NCBI GenBank assembly: GCA_026936325.1
Contig: JAPTHN010000038.1
Location: forward strand, 3,652,452 to 3,716,451
Length of the DNA stretch: 64,000 bases
Source: Platynereis dumerilii
Taxonomy: Eukaryota; Annelida; Polychaeta; Phyllodocida; Nereididae
Reading direction: 5' to 3'
A program made the position numbers and the translations under genes. This document shows positions 12,011 to 24,300 of the stretch, in pieces. Position 1 is the stretch's first letter, and each line of letters begins with the position of its first letter. Under the pieces are notes generated by a model that had not been told where the DNA came from, made no database searches, and saw nothing but the letters and a program-made list of their open reading frames with translations.

Positions 12011-12011
12011 G
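11944..12011. repeat. (TCTA)n microsatellite
   Basis: TCTA/ATCT repeats with a small interruption (AACTTCC), followed by degenerate pyrimidine-rich sequence to about 12090. It lies in the presumed first intron. Confidence 0.95.
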
Positions 12012-12303
12012 CCTGTCCAGCTGTCTTTTCCCCCTTCTATCCATCTCTCGATATCTATCCATCCGCCTATAGTTTTGGCATTCTATCTCCCTGTCTTCCT
12101 CATTTCTAACATTGGTCCTTTTTAAACATTAATTTTGTTGTAATTGTGTAGAATAGAATTGCATTTTGTTTAATTTGTTGTTTCATGGTAATAATGAGCT
12201 GAGAGTAACCAACACGTGTCCAATTTTAACTTATATGTCCAGGTTGCTAAATTCATCCATCTCTCTGATAAGCAGCTTTTTTAAATCTTTTGCAGATCTC
12301 ATC

Positions 12304-14056
12304 ATGGCCCATGCTGGTGAACACAAATATGATCCTAATCTGCAGTGCAAATGTGAGAATTCATCTAAATCTGAATATTTCTTCGGAGAAGAGCATCTAG
12401 GCTTCGTATGCCTGTCCTGTTGGAAAGAATGGCTTCTTGGGGAATTTGTGCAAACGACAGAAGAGGAAGAAGTTCACCATGGCGGAAAAACATACTTTTG
12501 CCCTGTCAGCCGATCTGCTGCCCTGAAGGAAGACTCACGATTCCAGGCGACTCCTTCGCGAGAAAAGATTGTACCAGACTATGCGGCAGAGAGCCTTAAA
12601 CGTGGTGACCACATTATGTGGCATTACCAATTATATTGGCACCATGCTATTGTTGAAGAAGTCAATGGCACCATCGTCACCGTTATTGAATACAACTCAA
12701 AGGGAAAAATTGTCCGTTCCAACAGAGACGTCAAAAAAAAGAAAGAGCCTCCCTACCTTGTTGTATATAATGAAGAAGTGCGACACTTCAATCCAGTGGA
12801 ACTGACCCTAGCAAGGGCAAATTCATTGCTTGGACAAGAGGGCTATGACCTACTGGAAAAAAACTGTGAGAACTTCGCAACATTTTGCAAGACAGGTGTC
12901 AGTAGTAACCAGCAAAAAAGCTGGTTTATCAAAAAGATAACAGATATCCTGAAGACTCTCGGAGTGACGAATGCCGAGCGATGCATCACTGTAAGTAAAA
13001 TTTTCTTAACTGTTGTATATTTGGTTAATAGAGGCATTATGATCTTCTTGAAATTTACATGACATAATTATGTTGCAAAAGTAACAATTGCAAAAGTGCT
13101 TGATGATCCAAAAATAAGATGATGCACCACGGCCTATATCCTCCTTTAAAACATCATTGATCAGAGTTTGCTTTGAAATTGTGTCATTTATACATGTTTT
13201 TTAGTATAATTTTCTCATACTGAATATCCTTTCTTGACAGGTGTTGCTGGCTGAGTTTTTAGAGGCAGATTTAAAAGCCTCGGGTGCCGTGAAGATAGGA
13301 TCTGAAGCAATAGGAGCTGGTGCACTTATTGCCTTTGAAGGATTCAAGTGCATTGTAGACCTGAGAGAGATGTACAAGAGACGAAAAGAAGCACCAAAAG
13401 ATGGAAAATTGGGTTATTCACGAAAAGACTTTGTGGAAGATGTTGTGACAAGGATATCAAGTGCACTATTCAGCACAACACTTGGAGTTGTGGGCGGTCT
13501 AGGCACCATCGTCATTCCAGGACTTGGCCCAGTGGCTGGATTTGTGAAAAGTGTTTTGTGCGGTTCAGTTGGTATTACTGTCGGTCAAACTGTAGGGGAA
13601 TTGATTGGACCACACATCGGTAGAGCTATCGCTAGCTTAATAACAAATGACCGACCTGTCAGTCTGCAGGAACTGAAGCCAGGTGATCATATTGTTCGCT
13701 ATGGGAACCCTTTTCACCCGCGATGTCACTGTATTGTTCTGGACAAGTCAGTGGAAAATGGTGAAATGATGGTCATCCGATTCAAACAAGCAACGGGACT
13801 TGTTTATGAAGAGCTCATATACGATGAACAGGATCCTCCCCTGCAGATTTGTTATCCCGAAAATGTTGAAAAATACTCCCCTGAAGAAATTGTTGACAGG
13901 GCTGTTGATGCCTTGGAGTCATATGACAAAAAATACAACATATTCACAAATAACTGCAAACATTTTGCAAATAGCATAATATTGAAGCCGAAGAAGGGTA
14001 CTACCAAGACGGAAACTAATGATGATGAACTGCTTGATTCGTTTGTGGTGGTATGA
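12304..14056 (+). CDS. Two-domain LRAT-like (NlpC/P60-type) protein, two coding exons
   Basis: Coding exons are 12304-12990 (donor GTAAGT) and 13241-14056 (acceptor TTCTTGACAG). The intron is phase 0 and 250 bp, giving 500 residues. The ATG at 12304 is chosen because it follows an acceptor (TTTTGCAG, 12295); the open frame upstream is intronic. Residues 15-39 hold CxC and CxxC pairs, with C66 nearby. Domain 1 (about 100-192) has GDHI, H114 in a HHAIV motif and C188 in NCENFATF. The middle (about 290-365) is a glycine-rich, hydrophobic, probably membrane-associated segment. Domain 2 (about 373-475) has GDHIVRYG, H392 in HCIV and C468 in NCKHFAN. LRAT-family enzymes use such a His/Cys pair for acyl transfer or phospholipid hydrolysis. 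Activity and substrate here are unknown. Domain 1 has NCENF where the family usually has NCEHF. Confidence 0.85.
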
Positions 14057-15724
14057 ATTCCTTGACAGCAACTTTGCTGAGCAGTGTGTGTTAAAGAATA
14101 ACTGTACAGTCCACCTAGTATACTTGTTTATCCCTAAATTACCAATGCTCATAAAATGTCATTCATTCATAGGTGAGCAGCATTTGGATTTTTTTGGGAG
14201 GGATAGCGAAGCGACATTTGCCCAAATTACAAAATCCAGATTTCATACCATTTCAAAATACATAAATTATAACTATGGATTACTACTATTATGTTAATTT
14301 GATCATTCTTCTCTCATTGTATGATTTTTTTATCTCCCCCAAAACCCCTGCCCCACCCCTCCTGTATGCATGCATACAATGATAAGCATAATGTGATGTA
14401 AACATGGCAAATCAACAAGAAATTATCACAACCAATGAAAATTAAGCACCATTAACAGTTATTCGCTTTTCATTATTGGAGCTGTAAAAAGATTTTAGGT
14501 GATTATACATGTATTAAGATTGCTGAGTTAATAATGTCATGGAGTATTTGAAATTATTCCATAAGGGGCTGTTCAGAATTTATTTTGGGGCCCACAGTAG
14601 CTCACAGTTAAAGAAATCTGAAAAAGGCCTCTGTTGTTTCTGCAGCACTAGCAGCAAGAGGCCATAAAACGTCAAAGTACTAAATTGGCAGCATTTCAAT
14701 GTTTGTTTTATGAAAATCCGACTACAATTGCCGAAATTAGCATGGAATTGTAGAAAATCCAAAGAATGCTGCTGAGGTCAGTGTAAATATATGGAGCTGT
14801 GGTAAAATTTTCCAAGGCTTTATGAAACACCAGTTTATTTTTAACTGCAGAAAACACTGATAGTAGGCCTGTGCTTCCTTTATGGTCAGCCCATAGTTTT
14901 AGCATTTTTATTTGTTCTGTTAATAATATAATCATATGTTTACACGTTACTGACTTGGCGGTCAATATCGTGATTTATCTAGCTCCTTTGTACCAGTCAG
15001 AGTCCCTGACACAAGAGTCCTGGAACAATGTAATGCAGGGCGCTTCCTCAACAAATAGTTTTCTTTTCACAGATGTAGTAATGTTGTTGATGGTACTTAA
15101 AGTTTCCTAATAAAAAAAATTATAAAATACTATGAAATATACATTTACTTGTTCGTGTGATATTGAGTTTGTAGTGTCTTCTTTGAATAAAGAGGATGGA
15201 AGATAACACCATATTATAATGAGTGTAACATGGTATATATTTTTTGCTCATTAGTCTGTTCCGGCCTTTTGAATCATATTTCAGCTTGTTGTAAACTTAA
15301 TTATAGTTGTCAAAAACATCATTTCCTGCTTCAAGGCGGATGTGCATCATAATAACTGAAAAAAAATTAGACTGTTATTTTACAATCTAACTATATTTAT
15401 TCCATCATATGTATGTATATCACATATAAAATAACAAGAGACAAGGTAACAAATTGACTGATGCGTTATGTATGTAGTTCATTGTCCAAAGGGCCATTTA
15501 CAAAAAGTACAGTCTTGAAACAACATCACTGGGCATTAATTACAAATTAGGTGACAGTAAATATAATATTTTATTATATGACTGTCCTCTTCTTCTTCCG
15601 TTAAGATCCAGACCACCTTCTGGTGTATACTCTGATCTGTGTGTCTGTGCAAGCAACATGTCTAGACGATTCCCTTGGGCCATTTTACCTACATTGTATT
15701 TTGACGCCTGTGCCTGATTGTATC
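14057..15724. other. 3' flank of the LRAT-like gene, intergenic
   Basis: Probable 3'UTR then intergenic. An AATAAA at 15186-15191 is a possible poly(A) signal, but far (1.1 kb) from the stop. GGGGCTGTTCAGAATTTAT at about 14564 resembles the left tip of the MITE at 12-423, with no matching right tip found. No other gene seen. Confidence 0.4.
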
Positions 15725-15919
15725 AACGCTTAACACGGGTTATCCTAAAGTGGTTAAGTCATTTTATTGATATTGTGTCAATGCTGAACATGAGTTAGGT
15801 TACTAAATTTAATTAACTGAACTCATGTTACAACATGACATAAGCAATTTTTGGCACAAACCTGGAGAGAAGATAAGTTATAGGATTGAACCACTTTAGG
15901 TTAACCAGTGTTAAGCGTT
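15725..15919. mobile_element. Short MITE-like inverted-repeat element
   Basis: The left end AACGCTTAACACGGGTTATC continues into CTAAAGTGGTT. The right end carries the inverted copy (AACCACTTTAGGTTAACC, then AGTGTTAAGCGTT) with a few changes over about 32 bases. No coding sequence. The TSD is unclear. A diverged relative appears at about 50022-50165. Confidence 0.65.
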
Positions 15920-15921
15920 AC

Positions 15922-15952
<31 letters not shown>
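15920..15952. repeat. (TAAG)n microsatellite, LINE 3' tail
   Basis: About seven TAAG units directly adjoin the 3' side of the minus-strand LINE, so on the coding strand the element ends in (CTTA)n. Short tandem tails of this kind are typical of several non-LTR clades. Confidence 0.8.
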
Positions 15953-15954
<2 letters not shown>

Positions 15955-18225
15955 TTTTATTTAAAGTCGGTTGTGATAACATACAACAAAAAACACAAGC
16001 TGCGAGAGCTTTTAGCCGACAATGAAACAAACTACAATTGATGATTATGTACAGGTGAAATATATGATGTTGACTATAAATCTCACGGTTAGCTTCATTA
16101 ATCTTACAAATTGTCTTTCAGGCATATAATACAAGATCCACATTGGCATTCTCTAAAGTTTGATATTGCACGGATAGATTTTTTAAACAATTGAAACGAT
16201 TCACTATGTTTCACTGGACAAGGGATATCATTCCATAAAACAGCACCCTGATAAGCCATTGACTTGAGTCCATATGTAATATAATTGAACTTTTGCAATA
16301 CTAATTTGAAATCATCACGAAAGGAATACGGGGCATTTTGTCTTTCAAAGAAATTTGGTTCGACGGGCAGTGCTAAATCATTGAGGATTTTGTAGACATG
16401 TTCTACTAAATAGAATTTCCTATGAACATGGAGCATTTGCTTATCAGTCATTTTTAGCAGTTCATTATAATTAGAAGTGTGGTCATTGCAAACGAGTCTA
16501 AGTGCCCTTTTATTCAACTTTTCAATTTTCTTGTCATTTTTTATGTTAAAAGTGTTGTATACTACAGAGCAATAAACAAAATTTGACATTATGAAAGAGT
16601 CATAAATTTTTAGTTTACATTGATAGTTAAGGTTTTTACTTAAACGACACAGCACATTGATTTGTCTCGCTGCCTTCTTACATATTGTTGATACATGATG
16701 ACTGAAATTTAGTTTATTATCAAGGTGGACACCAAGAAGTTTAACTACTTTTTCAGATTCTACTGTATTACCATCAATGTTATACTTTATTGGGGTATCT
16801 TCTTTACTGAAACAAATTGCTTGAAACTTTGAGGGATTGGCTTTCATGAAGTTGTTCGTAAACCATGTTGTAGCAGCATGCGAGGCAGTTTCGAGTTTGA
16901 TTCTTATGACTTCCGGATCAGTGTGTGAGAAAGACAGAGTGTTGTCATCAGCATAATTATACACATTGCACAAATTCTGGATTTGGAAAATAAAGTCATT
17001 GATAAATATATTAAAGAGGAGTGGGCCTGTCACTGAACCTTGTGGGACACCTGTTTTAAGTGCTAACCAGTCACTTTTAGAATTTCCTATCTTGACCTTT
17101 GTTTTCTTTTAGTCAAATAACTTTGAATATAAGCACATGAGTTTTCAGAGAAACCATACGCATGCAACTTAGCAATAAGTAGACCATGTGGTAAACAATC
17201 AAAGGCTTTGGATAAATCTATTAAAATACATCCAACATGTTGGTTGTTGTCAAGGGCTTTTCGCCAATCTTCAACGCATTTTATCAGAATATTATTACAA
17301 CTGTAGTTTTTACGGTATGCTGCAAGGTTTGCGCTTAGAAATTTCTCGATCTGTTCTAAGATTTGGTCGCAAATTATTGTTTCAAAAATCTTAGAGGTTG
17401 AGGTTAAGATACTTAAGGGTCTATAATTGGCTTTATCTAGTTGATCGGAATTTTTTGTAAAGAGGGGAAACCTCAGCTTTCTTTGTATACTCCGGATAGT
17501 GTGTTGCTGTAATGCTATTGTTTATAATTGGTGTCATTGATATACTAAGTTGTTTGGCACCTATTTTTAGAAACTTAGGGGATATGTTATCAAATCCGCT
17601 AGCTTTTTTCGGATGAAGATTATGAAGTTTCTTGAATACTTGGTTTTGGCTTACAACTGAAAAATTGAAAGGGTGAGTTGAATTGTTATCATGAGAGGTG
17701 TTTCTTATATGCTGGTTTATTGACTGTATACTGGGATGGCTTTAATAATGCTCGACTAGGTTCTGAACAGTCATGTTACTAACATGTTCAGGTTCACATG
17801 CGTCTTGGGTAACATTAATAAAGTAATTGTTAAAAACATTTGTGACATCATGCGTGTTGCTGACAAGTGTCTCATTATGATATAACATTATGTTTTGTTC
17901 ACTAGATTTTGACTTGTCCGTGATGAAAGGTTTTACTACTTCCCAGAAATGTTTTCCATCTCTGCAGTCCTTGAAATTACAATTCTTATCAAAGTAATTC
18001 TTTATTGACGTCTTTTTTAGTTTGTTAACTAGGTTTCTTTGATTTTTATATTTTTGCCAAGACTGCTGAGTTTTAATTTTCAGATATTTACGATACAGTT
18101 CAGCTTTCACATTAATTGCCTTTCTAAGTGTGTCATTCATATACGGAAGTTGGTGGCCTTTAATTTGCCTTTGTTTTAGGGGTGCATTTTGGTTGACTAC
18201 ATCTAAAAGTAGATTCAATAACTAT
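15953..18225 (-). mobile_element. 5'-truncated LINE with RT domain
   Basis: On the minus strand, 18218-17742 encodes the segment before the RT (NAPLKQRQIKGHQLPYMND). The RT core then follows in partly broken frames, with GVPQGSVTGPLLFN at about 17050-17010 and the catalytic YADD at about 16955-16944. The C-terminal region to 16104 reads on into CQCGSCIICL, a cysteine-rich end seen in some LINE lineages. A single stop falls upstream of the GVPQGS block in otherwise readable sequence. No endonuclease is present, so the copy is 5'-truncated near 18225. The long intact C-terminal frame (310 codons) suggests moderate age. Clade not resolved. Confidence 0.85.
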
Positions 18226-19125
18226 TAGTTTCTCTGGCTTGGTTTCTCACTGTCTACGTGACATTTTCAGATTTTCTGATTGGACCCTGGGCAGTGAAAC
18301 GTCCTCAAAATCTGTTAGTTGCACGTAGAAAGCAATGAAATATGTATCACTCTGCTCCAGTGAGCCGTTGAGTTTGACAGCTTGCTTAGATTAGCAAGTA
18401 AACATAGGCAGTCATTGCCATTTTTAGAAACGTCAACTGCAATTTTAATACGTTCCATGCTATTCAAATGAGCTTCATGCCATGTAATTCAGTGCTTCAA
18501 CCAATCACATGATCTACATTTGAAAACTTTTTTCTATGAAATTGTAGAAACTCATACTTTGTGAAATTGCAGTAATACAATCGGGCACGGGAGACGTCAG
18601 TGTGATGTCATAGACGTTCGCCTGACATAAGGGCTTGTTCACTACTGAACATGTATGGATGATTTGGTGATTATCAGACGGGATGGCATATCACAACTCT
18701 ACTGCTTTCTGATTTTGTCTATCCTGTATTTTCCTTGAAAAATCTTTCTGTTGTGACAGTTGGTGCTACATACTGTTATCCAACCTGAAAGAGTTACCCC
18801 TATAGTCTACAGGACAGGGCAGGATAACTTCATAGGAGTGGGATAAGAGGATATGTCATCATCATCCTATATTTGAGCAGGTTTGTTCCTGTGGCACCAT
18901 ACAAAGTCATGGCCTGCACTTTAAATAATCAATTGGATATCAGAATGAACTGATAAAAAATTACAGCAAGTGCTGTTAATGAAATTATTTTTTTTACTGG
19001 TGTAGTGGTTATATGTGTCTACTAACCAAATTATCACTGCAAATTTGCAGTAAAACCTCACGTGGACAGACAGTGTGATCAGCTGCAGCAGCTGCCAGCT
19101 GCCCAGCTGCAGCTGCCAGGGCAGC
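18226..19125. other. Unassigned stretch
   Basis: No gene seen. It ends in a CAGCTGC-rich run at about 19080-19126. Confidence 0.35.
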
Positions 19126-19370
19126 GTTTCACTAAGAGTTTTAGGACGTCCTAAACTGGATTTCTGTCCTAGATCTAGGATTATCCTAGATTCTAGGACG
19201 TTCCTAGGATATTTCTAGGATAATCCTAGAAGAGTGTTTCACAAAAGTTCCTACGCTCTAGGAGTCCTAGAATCTAGGACAAAATTCTAGGAGACCTCAG
19301 AGCAGTCCTACACCATGTCCTAGACCAAGGATGATTGAATAATCCTTGTCCTAGACTGAAGATGGGACCC
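19126..19370. repeat. TCCTAGGA-rich palindromic repeat
   Basis: Begins GCGTTTCACTAAGAGTTTTA and is packed with short palindromes (AGGACGTCCT, TCCTAGGA, ATCCTAGAT). A second TGTTTCACAAAAGTTCC block lies at about 19233. A related segment with AGGACGTCCTA and a TAGTGAAAC end lies at about 36131-36265. Probably a mobile-element family, but I cannot fix the ends. Confidence 0.55.
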
Positions 19371-20350
19371 TGGATTCTGCCGTAGAAACGTTTTGATCCA
19401 CATTTGCCAGGTTTACAGCTTTCCAGTGCCATTATTCACATTTAATATGGATCAGACTGATCTCAAACAATGACTGTGTGATATCAGAATGAGGCACAGA
19501 TACTTGACTCCTCCCACTGGCCCCTCCCCTAGCAACACCTTAGCCATGAAGCAGTCCTTTCATTGAATTATTTCACTGTTTAGCCAGGTAAAAAGTACAC
19601 AGAATATTGGATAAGTGCTTACAAAATGAGGAAATTCATAGATCTATGCACAAAATGCAACTAAATTTGCTCTTACCCTGTTGCTTCAAGCCACAGTGGT
19701 CTGCTGATCAGGTTAATTTTTATACTGTCATTTTGCATTTTGATGTTACCAATTTAAATAGACCTATACATAATTTTATATGATTTTTTTTTATTCTCAC
19801 GAAAAATTGAGCAATAAATGTGACGTACCATATTTTTTGTACTAAAAGCACACCCCTTAAGAAAAGCCCACTCGGCCACCCCCTCCACGAAGAACCAATA
19901 ATATAATAATATGTTTACTTAAATCTGTAATTTCACGCTAGAACTGAAAATTCTTGTTTCAGTTTTAATTTTTTGGTGGCAAGAGTTTTTGAGATATCGT
20001 CTTGAAATTTTGGAAAAGTATGACTTTATCCAGAGCGTTCAATTAAAAAAACTCATCGTTACATCCTCTAATACAAACAATAGGGTAAATGCATGGGCAT
20101 TTTTTAGAATAACGTGAAGTAAAAGAACTTGGACAATTTTAAGATTTTTTATAAATAAGAATTTTGTAATCATAATTTTAGACGAATCGTGCAAGCTAAT
20201 GATCAATGAAATAGAAGTTGTTGTAATAAAAAAAATGTTTTTTAATGTTGACATACTTTTGGAGCTCTAACAAAGTTTGGGGAAAATACGTAGTTGCTAA
20301 TAAGACAACACTATAGGAAATTGATGTTGTTCATGCCTAAACAAATATTA
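19371..20350. other. Unassigned AT-rich stretch
   Basis: No gene, RNA or repeat recognised. Confidence 0.35.
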
Positions 20351-21198
20351 ATCCCCGGGAGCGACCATTTAATATCAAGGGGGGCTTGGAGTTTTATTAA
20401 AGTAATTTCTTACTCAGTTTTGGTGAAATAAATTAATTCTTTTTGGGCAGTCTTGAAATAAATAATTTCTGCTAGGGGCATTTCTTAACAGGGTGTTGCT
20501 TCATATCTAACCTATTAAAATGATAGCTTATGGGATTTATGTCAAGTTACACTGAATTAATCGTCTTATAATTTTCCCTCTTGCTTCCTGAACCCATAAG
20601 GGCTGAACTCTCCCCTTTTGAAGTCCATTGCCCTTATCTAAATGCCCTAATTAATTTTAATTAGTTTTCAGCTAATTCATGTAAAATACACAAGAGGGCA
20701 GCACTTGCAAAGTCTCAGTCACTTGCTCTCCTCCATTCAGCATCAGCTTATAATTCTGGGAAACACAGGCTCAGAAAGTCACTTACATTCACATAGCACT
20801 CTACTTTATGATATCTATATTTCATAAATTTCCAAAGATTTCACCTATATGAACGAATTTAAAGCATATATATAGGCCTATACTATATACATTACAAATT
20901 TGTCCCCATCATCAACGTTTCTGTAAAGTTTGTGTACCACGCCAATGTTTCACTGCACATTTCATACATCTTATGTACATACATCCTATTTGATACTTAA
21001 ACATACTTCCAACTCATTCACGGGCATATTGCTTTCTATTTCATTCTATTCTATTCTGTTCCCTCCAATCTACGGGAAACTTACTATTAGGAATGAATAT
21101 TCAGGGACTTCTAAATAATAACTGCCACCTTTAACTAGGAATTGATAATTTCTGCCAAAGAAAACTCCAAGCCATCAAGAAATTAAATGGTCGCCCCC
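20351..21198. mobile_element. MITE-like element, possibly PIF/Harbinger
   Basis: The left side reads GGAGCGACCATTTAATATC followed by GGCTTGGAGTTTT. The right side carries the inverted GGGGGCGACCATTTAATTTC and GGCTTGGAGTTTTC. TTA flanks both sides (20348-20350 and 21199-21201), a PIF/Harbinger-type TSD. The arms are diverged and the interior is non-coding, so the copy is old. Confidence 0.6.
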
Positions 21199-21359
21199 TT
21201 AACTGATTAGAATAACTATAAATAAACAGCTAAGGACTATGACAGACTTTAAAAGATATTACGGTACACTAAAATGCCAATCGGGACAGAAATACTCAAA
21301 TCTATCTCAATGATTTTTAAAATTATTTAAATGAATGTATTGATGTAACTTGACTAAGT

Positions 21360-24300
21360 TGTGATTGAGGGAAGAACCAGCGGAGACAGGAGGAGGAAGT
21401 AGTAGGAGGAGGGAGTTGCAGAAGAAGGGAATTGCAGGAAGGAGTTACAGAAGGTGGGAGTTGCAGAAGCAGGGAGTTGCATGAGGAGGGAGGAGTAAGA
21501 GGAGGGAGTTGCAGGAGAAGGAAGTAGTAGGAGGGAGTTGCAGGAGGAAGGAAGGAGCAAGAGGAAGGAGTTGCAAGAGGAGGAAGTAGGACGAGGAGGG
21601 AGTTGCAGGAGGAAGGAAGTAGCAAGAGGAGGGAATTGGATGAGCAGGTAGTTCAAGGAGGAGGAAGTAGTAGGAGTGAGTTGCAGGTGGAGGTGGTTGC
21701 AGAAGGAGGGAGTTGCAGAAGGAGGGAGTTGCAGAAAAGGAAAGTAGTAGGATGAGATAGTAGCATGAGGAGGGAGTTGAAGGAGGAGGAAGTAGCAAGA
21801 GCAGGGAGTTGCAGGAGGAGGGAAGTAGCAAGAGGAGGGAATTGGATGAGCAGGTAGTTCAAGGAGGAGGAAATAGTAGGAGTGAGTTGCAGGAGGAGGT
21901 GGTTGCAAAAGGAGGGAGTTGCAGAAGGAGGGAGTTGCAGGAGGAGGGAGTTGCAAGAGGAGGAAGTAGGAGGAGGAGGGAGTTGCAAGAGGAGGAAGTA
22001 GGAGGAGAAGGGAGTTGCAAGAGGAGGAAGTAGCAGGAGGAGGGAGTTGCAGGAGGAGTGAGTTGCGGTAGGAGGAAGTAGTAGCATGACTTAGTAGCAT
22101 GAGGAGGGAATTGCAGGAGGGAGTTACAGAAGGAGGGAGTTGCAGAAGGAGGGAGTTGTAGGAGGAGGAAGCAGTAGGAGGAGGGAGTTGCAAGAGGAGG
22201 AAGTAGAAGGAGGGAGTTGCAGGAGGAAGGAAGGAGCAAGAGGAAGGAGTTGCAAGAGGAGGAAGTAGGACGAGGAGGGAGTTGCAGGAGGAAGGAAGTA
22301 GCAAGAGGAGGGAATTGGATGAGCAGGTAGTTCAAGGAGGAGGAAGTAGTAGGAGTGAGTTGCAGGAGGAGGTGGTTGCAAAAGGAGGGAGTTGCAGAAA
22401 GAGGGTGTTGCAGGAGGAGGGAGTTGCAAGAGGAGGAAGTAGGAGGAGGGAGTTGCAGGAAGAGGAGGTGGCAGGAGGAGGGAGTTGCAGGAAGAGGGAG
22501 TAGAACGAGGCAGGAGTAAAAGGAGGAAGGAGTAGCAGGAGGAGGGAGTTGCAGTAGGAGGGAGTTGCAGGAGGAGTAAGTTGCGGGAGGAGGAAGTATT
22601 AGGAGGAGATAGTTGCAGGAGGAGGGGGTTGAAGGAGGAGGGAGTTGCAAGATCAGCGAGTGGTAGGAGGAGGGAGTTGCAGGGGGTAGAACTGATAGGA
22701 GGAAGGAGTTGCAGGAGGGGGAGCAACAGTAAGAGGGAGTTGCAGGAGGAGGTAGTAGAAGGAGGAAGGAGTAGAAGGAGTAGCAGAAGGAGGGAGTTGC
22801 AGGAGGGAGTTAGTTGCAGGAGGAGGGACTTGCCAGAGGAGAGAGTAGCAGGAGGAGGACGTAAGAGCAGGAGGAGGGAGTTGCAGGAGCAGGAGGTAGC
22901 AGGAGGAGGGAGTTGCAGGAGGAGGAGGTAGCAGGAGGAGGGAATTGCAGGAGGAGGGAGTTGCAGAAAGAGGGAGTAGAATGAGGCAGGAGTAGAACGA
23001 GGCAGGAGTAGAATGAGGAAGGAGTAGCAGGAGGAAGGAAGGAGCAAGAGGAAGGAGTTGTAAGAGGAGGAAGTAGGACGAGGAGAGAGTTGCAGGAGGA
23101 AGGAAGTAGCAAGAGGAGGGAATTGCATGAGGACGGAGTTCAAGGAGGAAGGAAGTAGTAGGAGTGAGTTGCAGGTGGAGGTGGTTGCAGAAGGAGGGAG
23201 TTGCAGAAGGAGGGAGTTGCAGAAGGAGGGAGTTGCATGAGGAGGACGTAGCTGGAGGAGGGAGTTGCAGAAGGCGGGAGTTCCAGGAGGAGGGAGTTGC
23301 AGGAACAGGAAGTAGCAGGAGTGAGTTGCAAAAGGAGGTCTAGTAGCAGGAGGAGAGAGTTGCATGAGGAGGGAGTTGAAGGAGGAGTGAGTTGCAGGAG
23401 GAGGAAGTAGTAGGAGAAGGGAATTGCAGGAAGTGAATTGCAGGAGGGAGTTACAGAAGGAGGGAGTTGCAGAAGGAGGGAGTTGCAGGAGGAGGAAGCA
23501 GTAGGAGGGAGTTGCAAGAGGAGGAAGTAGAAGGAGGGAGTTGCAGGAGGAAGGAAGGAGCAAGAGGAAGGAGTTGCAAGAGGAGGAAGTAGGACGAGGA
23601 CGGAGTTGCAGGAGGAAGGAAGTAGCAAGAGAAGGGAATTGCATGAGGAGGTAGTTCAAGGAGGAGGAAGTAGTAGGAGTGAGTTGCAGGTGGAGGTGGT
23701 TGCAGAAGGAGGGAATTGCAGGAGAAGAAAGTAGTGGGAGGAGGGAGTTGCATGAGGAGGGAGTTCAAGGAGGAGTGAGTTGCAGGAACAGGAAGTAGCA
23801 GGAGGAGTGAGTTGCAAAAGGAGGCCTAGTAGCAGGAGGAGAGAGTTGCATGAGGAGGGAGTTGAAGGAGGAGTGAGTTGCAGGAGGAGGAAGTAGTAGC
23901 AGGAGGGGGTTGCATGCAACAGGGAGTTGCAGAAGGAGGCATTGCCAGAGGAGGCGGTGGCAGGAGAGAAAGTAGCAGGTAGAGGGGTTGCATGAGGAGG
24001 AGTTGAAGGGGTGAGTTGCAGGAGGAGGAAGTAGTTGGACGAAGGAGTTGCATAAGGAGGGAGTTGCAGGAGGAGTCAGTTGCAGGAGGAGTTTGTTGTT
24101 GCTTGAGGGAATTGCAGGAGGAGGGAGTCACAGGAAGAGTGAGTTGCAGCAGGACAAAGTAGCAGAAGAAGGAAGTTAAATGAGGATAAATTGAGTTGAA
24201 GGAGGAGGAGGGAGTTACAAGAGGAGTGAGTTGCAGGAGGAGGAAGTGGTTGGAGTAGGGAGTTGCAAGAGGAGAGATTTGCAGGAGGAGGCCTGGTGGC

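Noticed and set aside
12166-12303. Upstream ATG extension of the LRAT-like gene
   Set aside because: A strong acceptor (TTTTGCAG) lies at 12295, just before the ATG at 12304, and the upstream text is AT-rich and unlike the family.
14562-14590. Second full copy of the 12-423 MITE
   Set aside because: Only about 19 bases at one tip match; the rest of the element and the other tip are absent.
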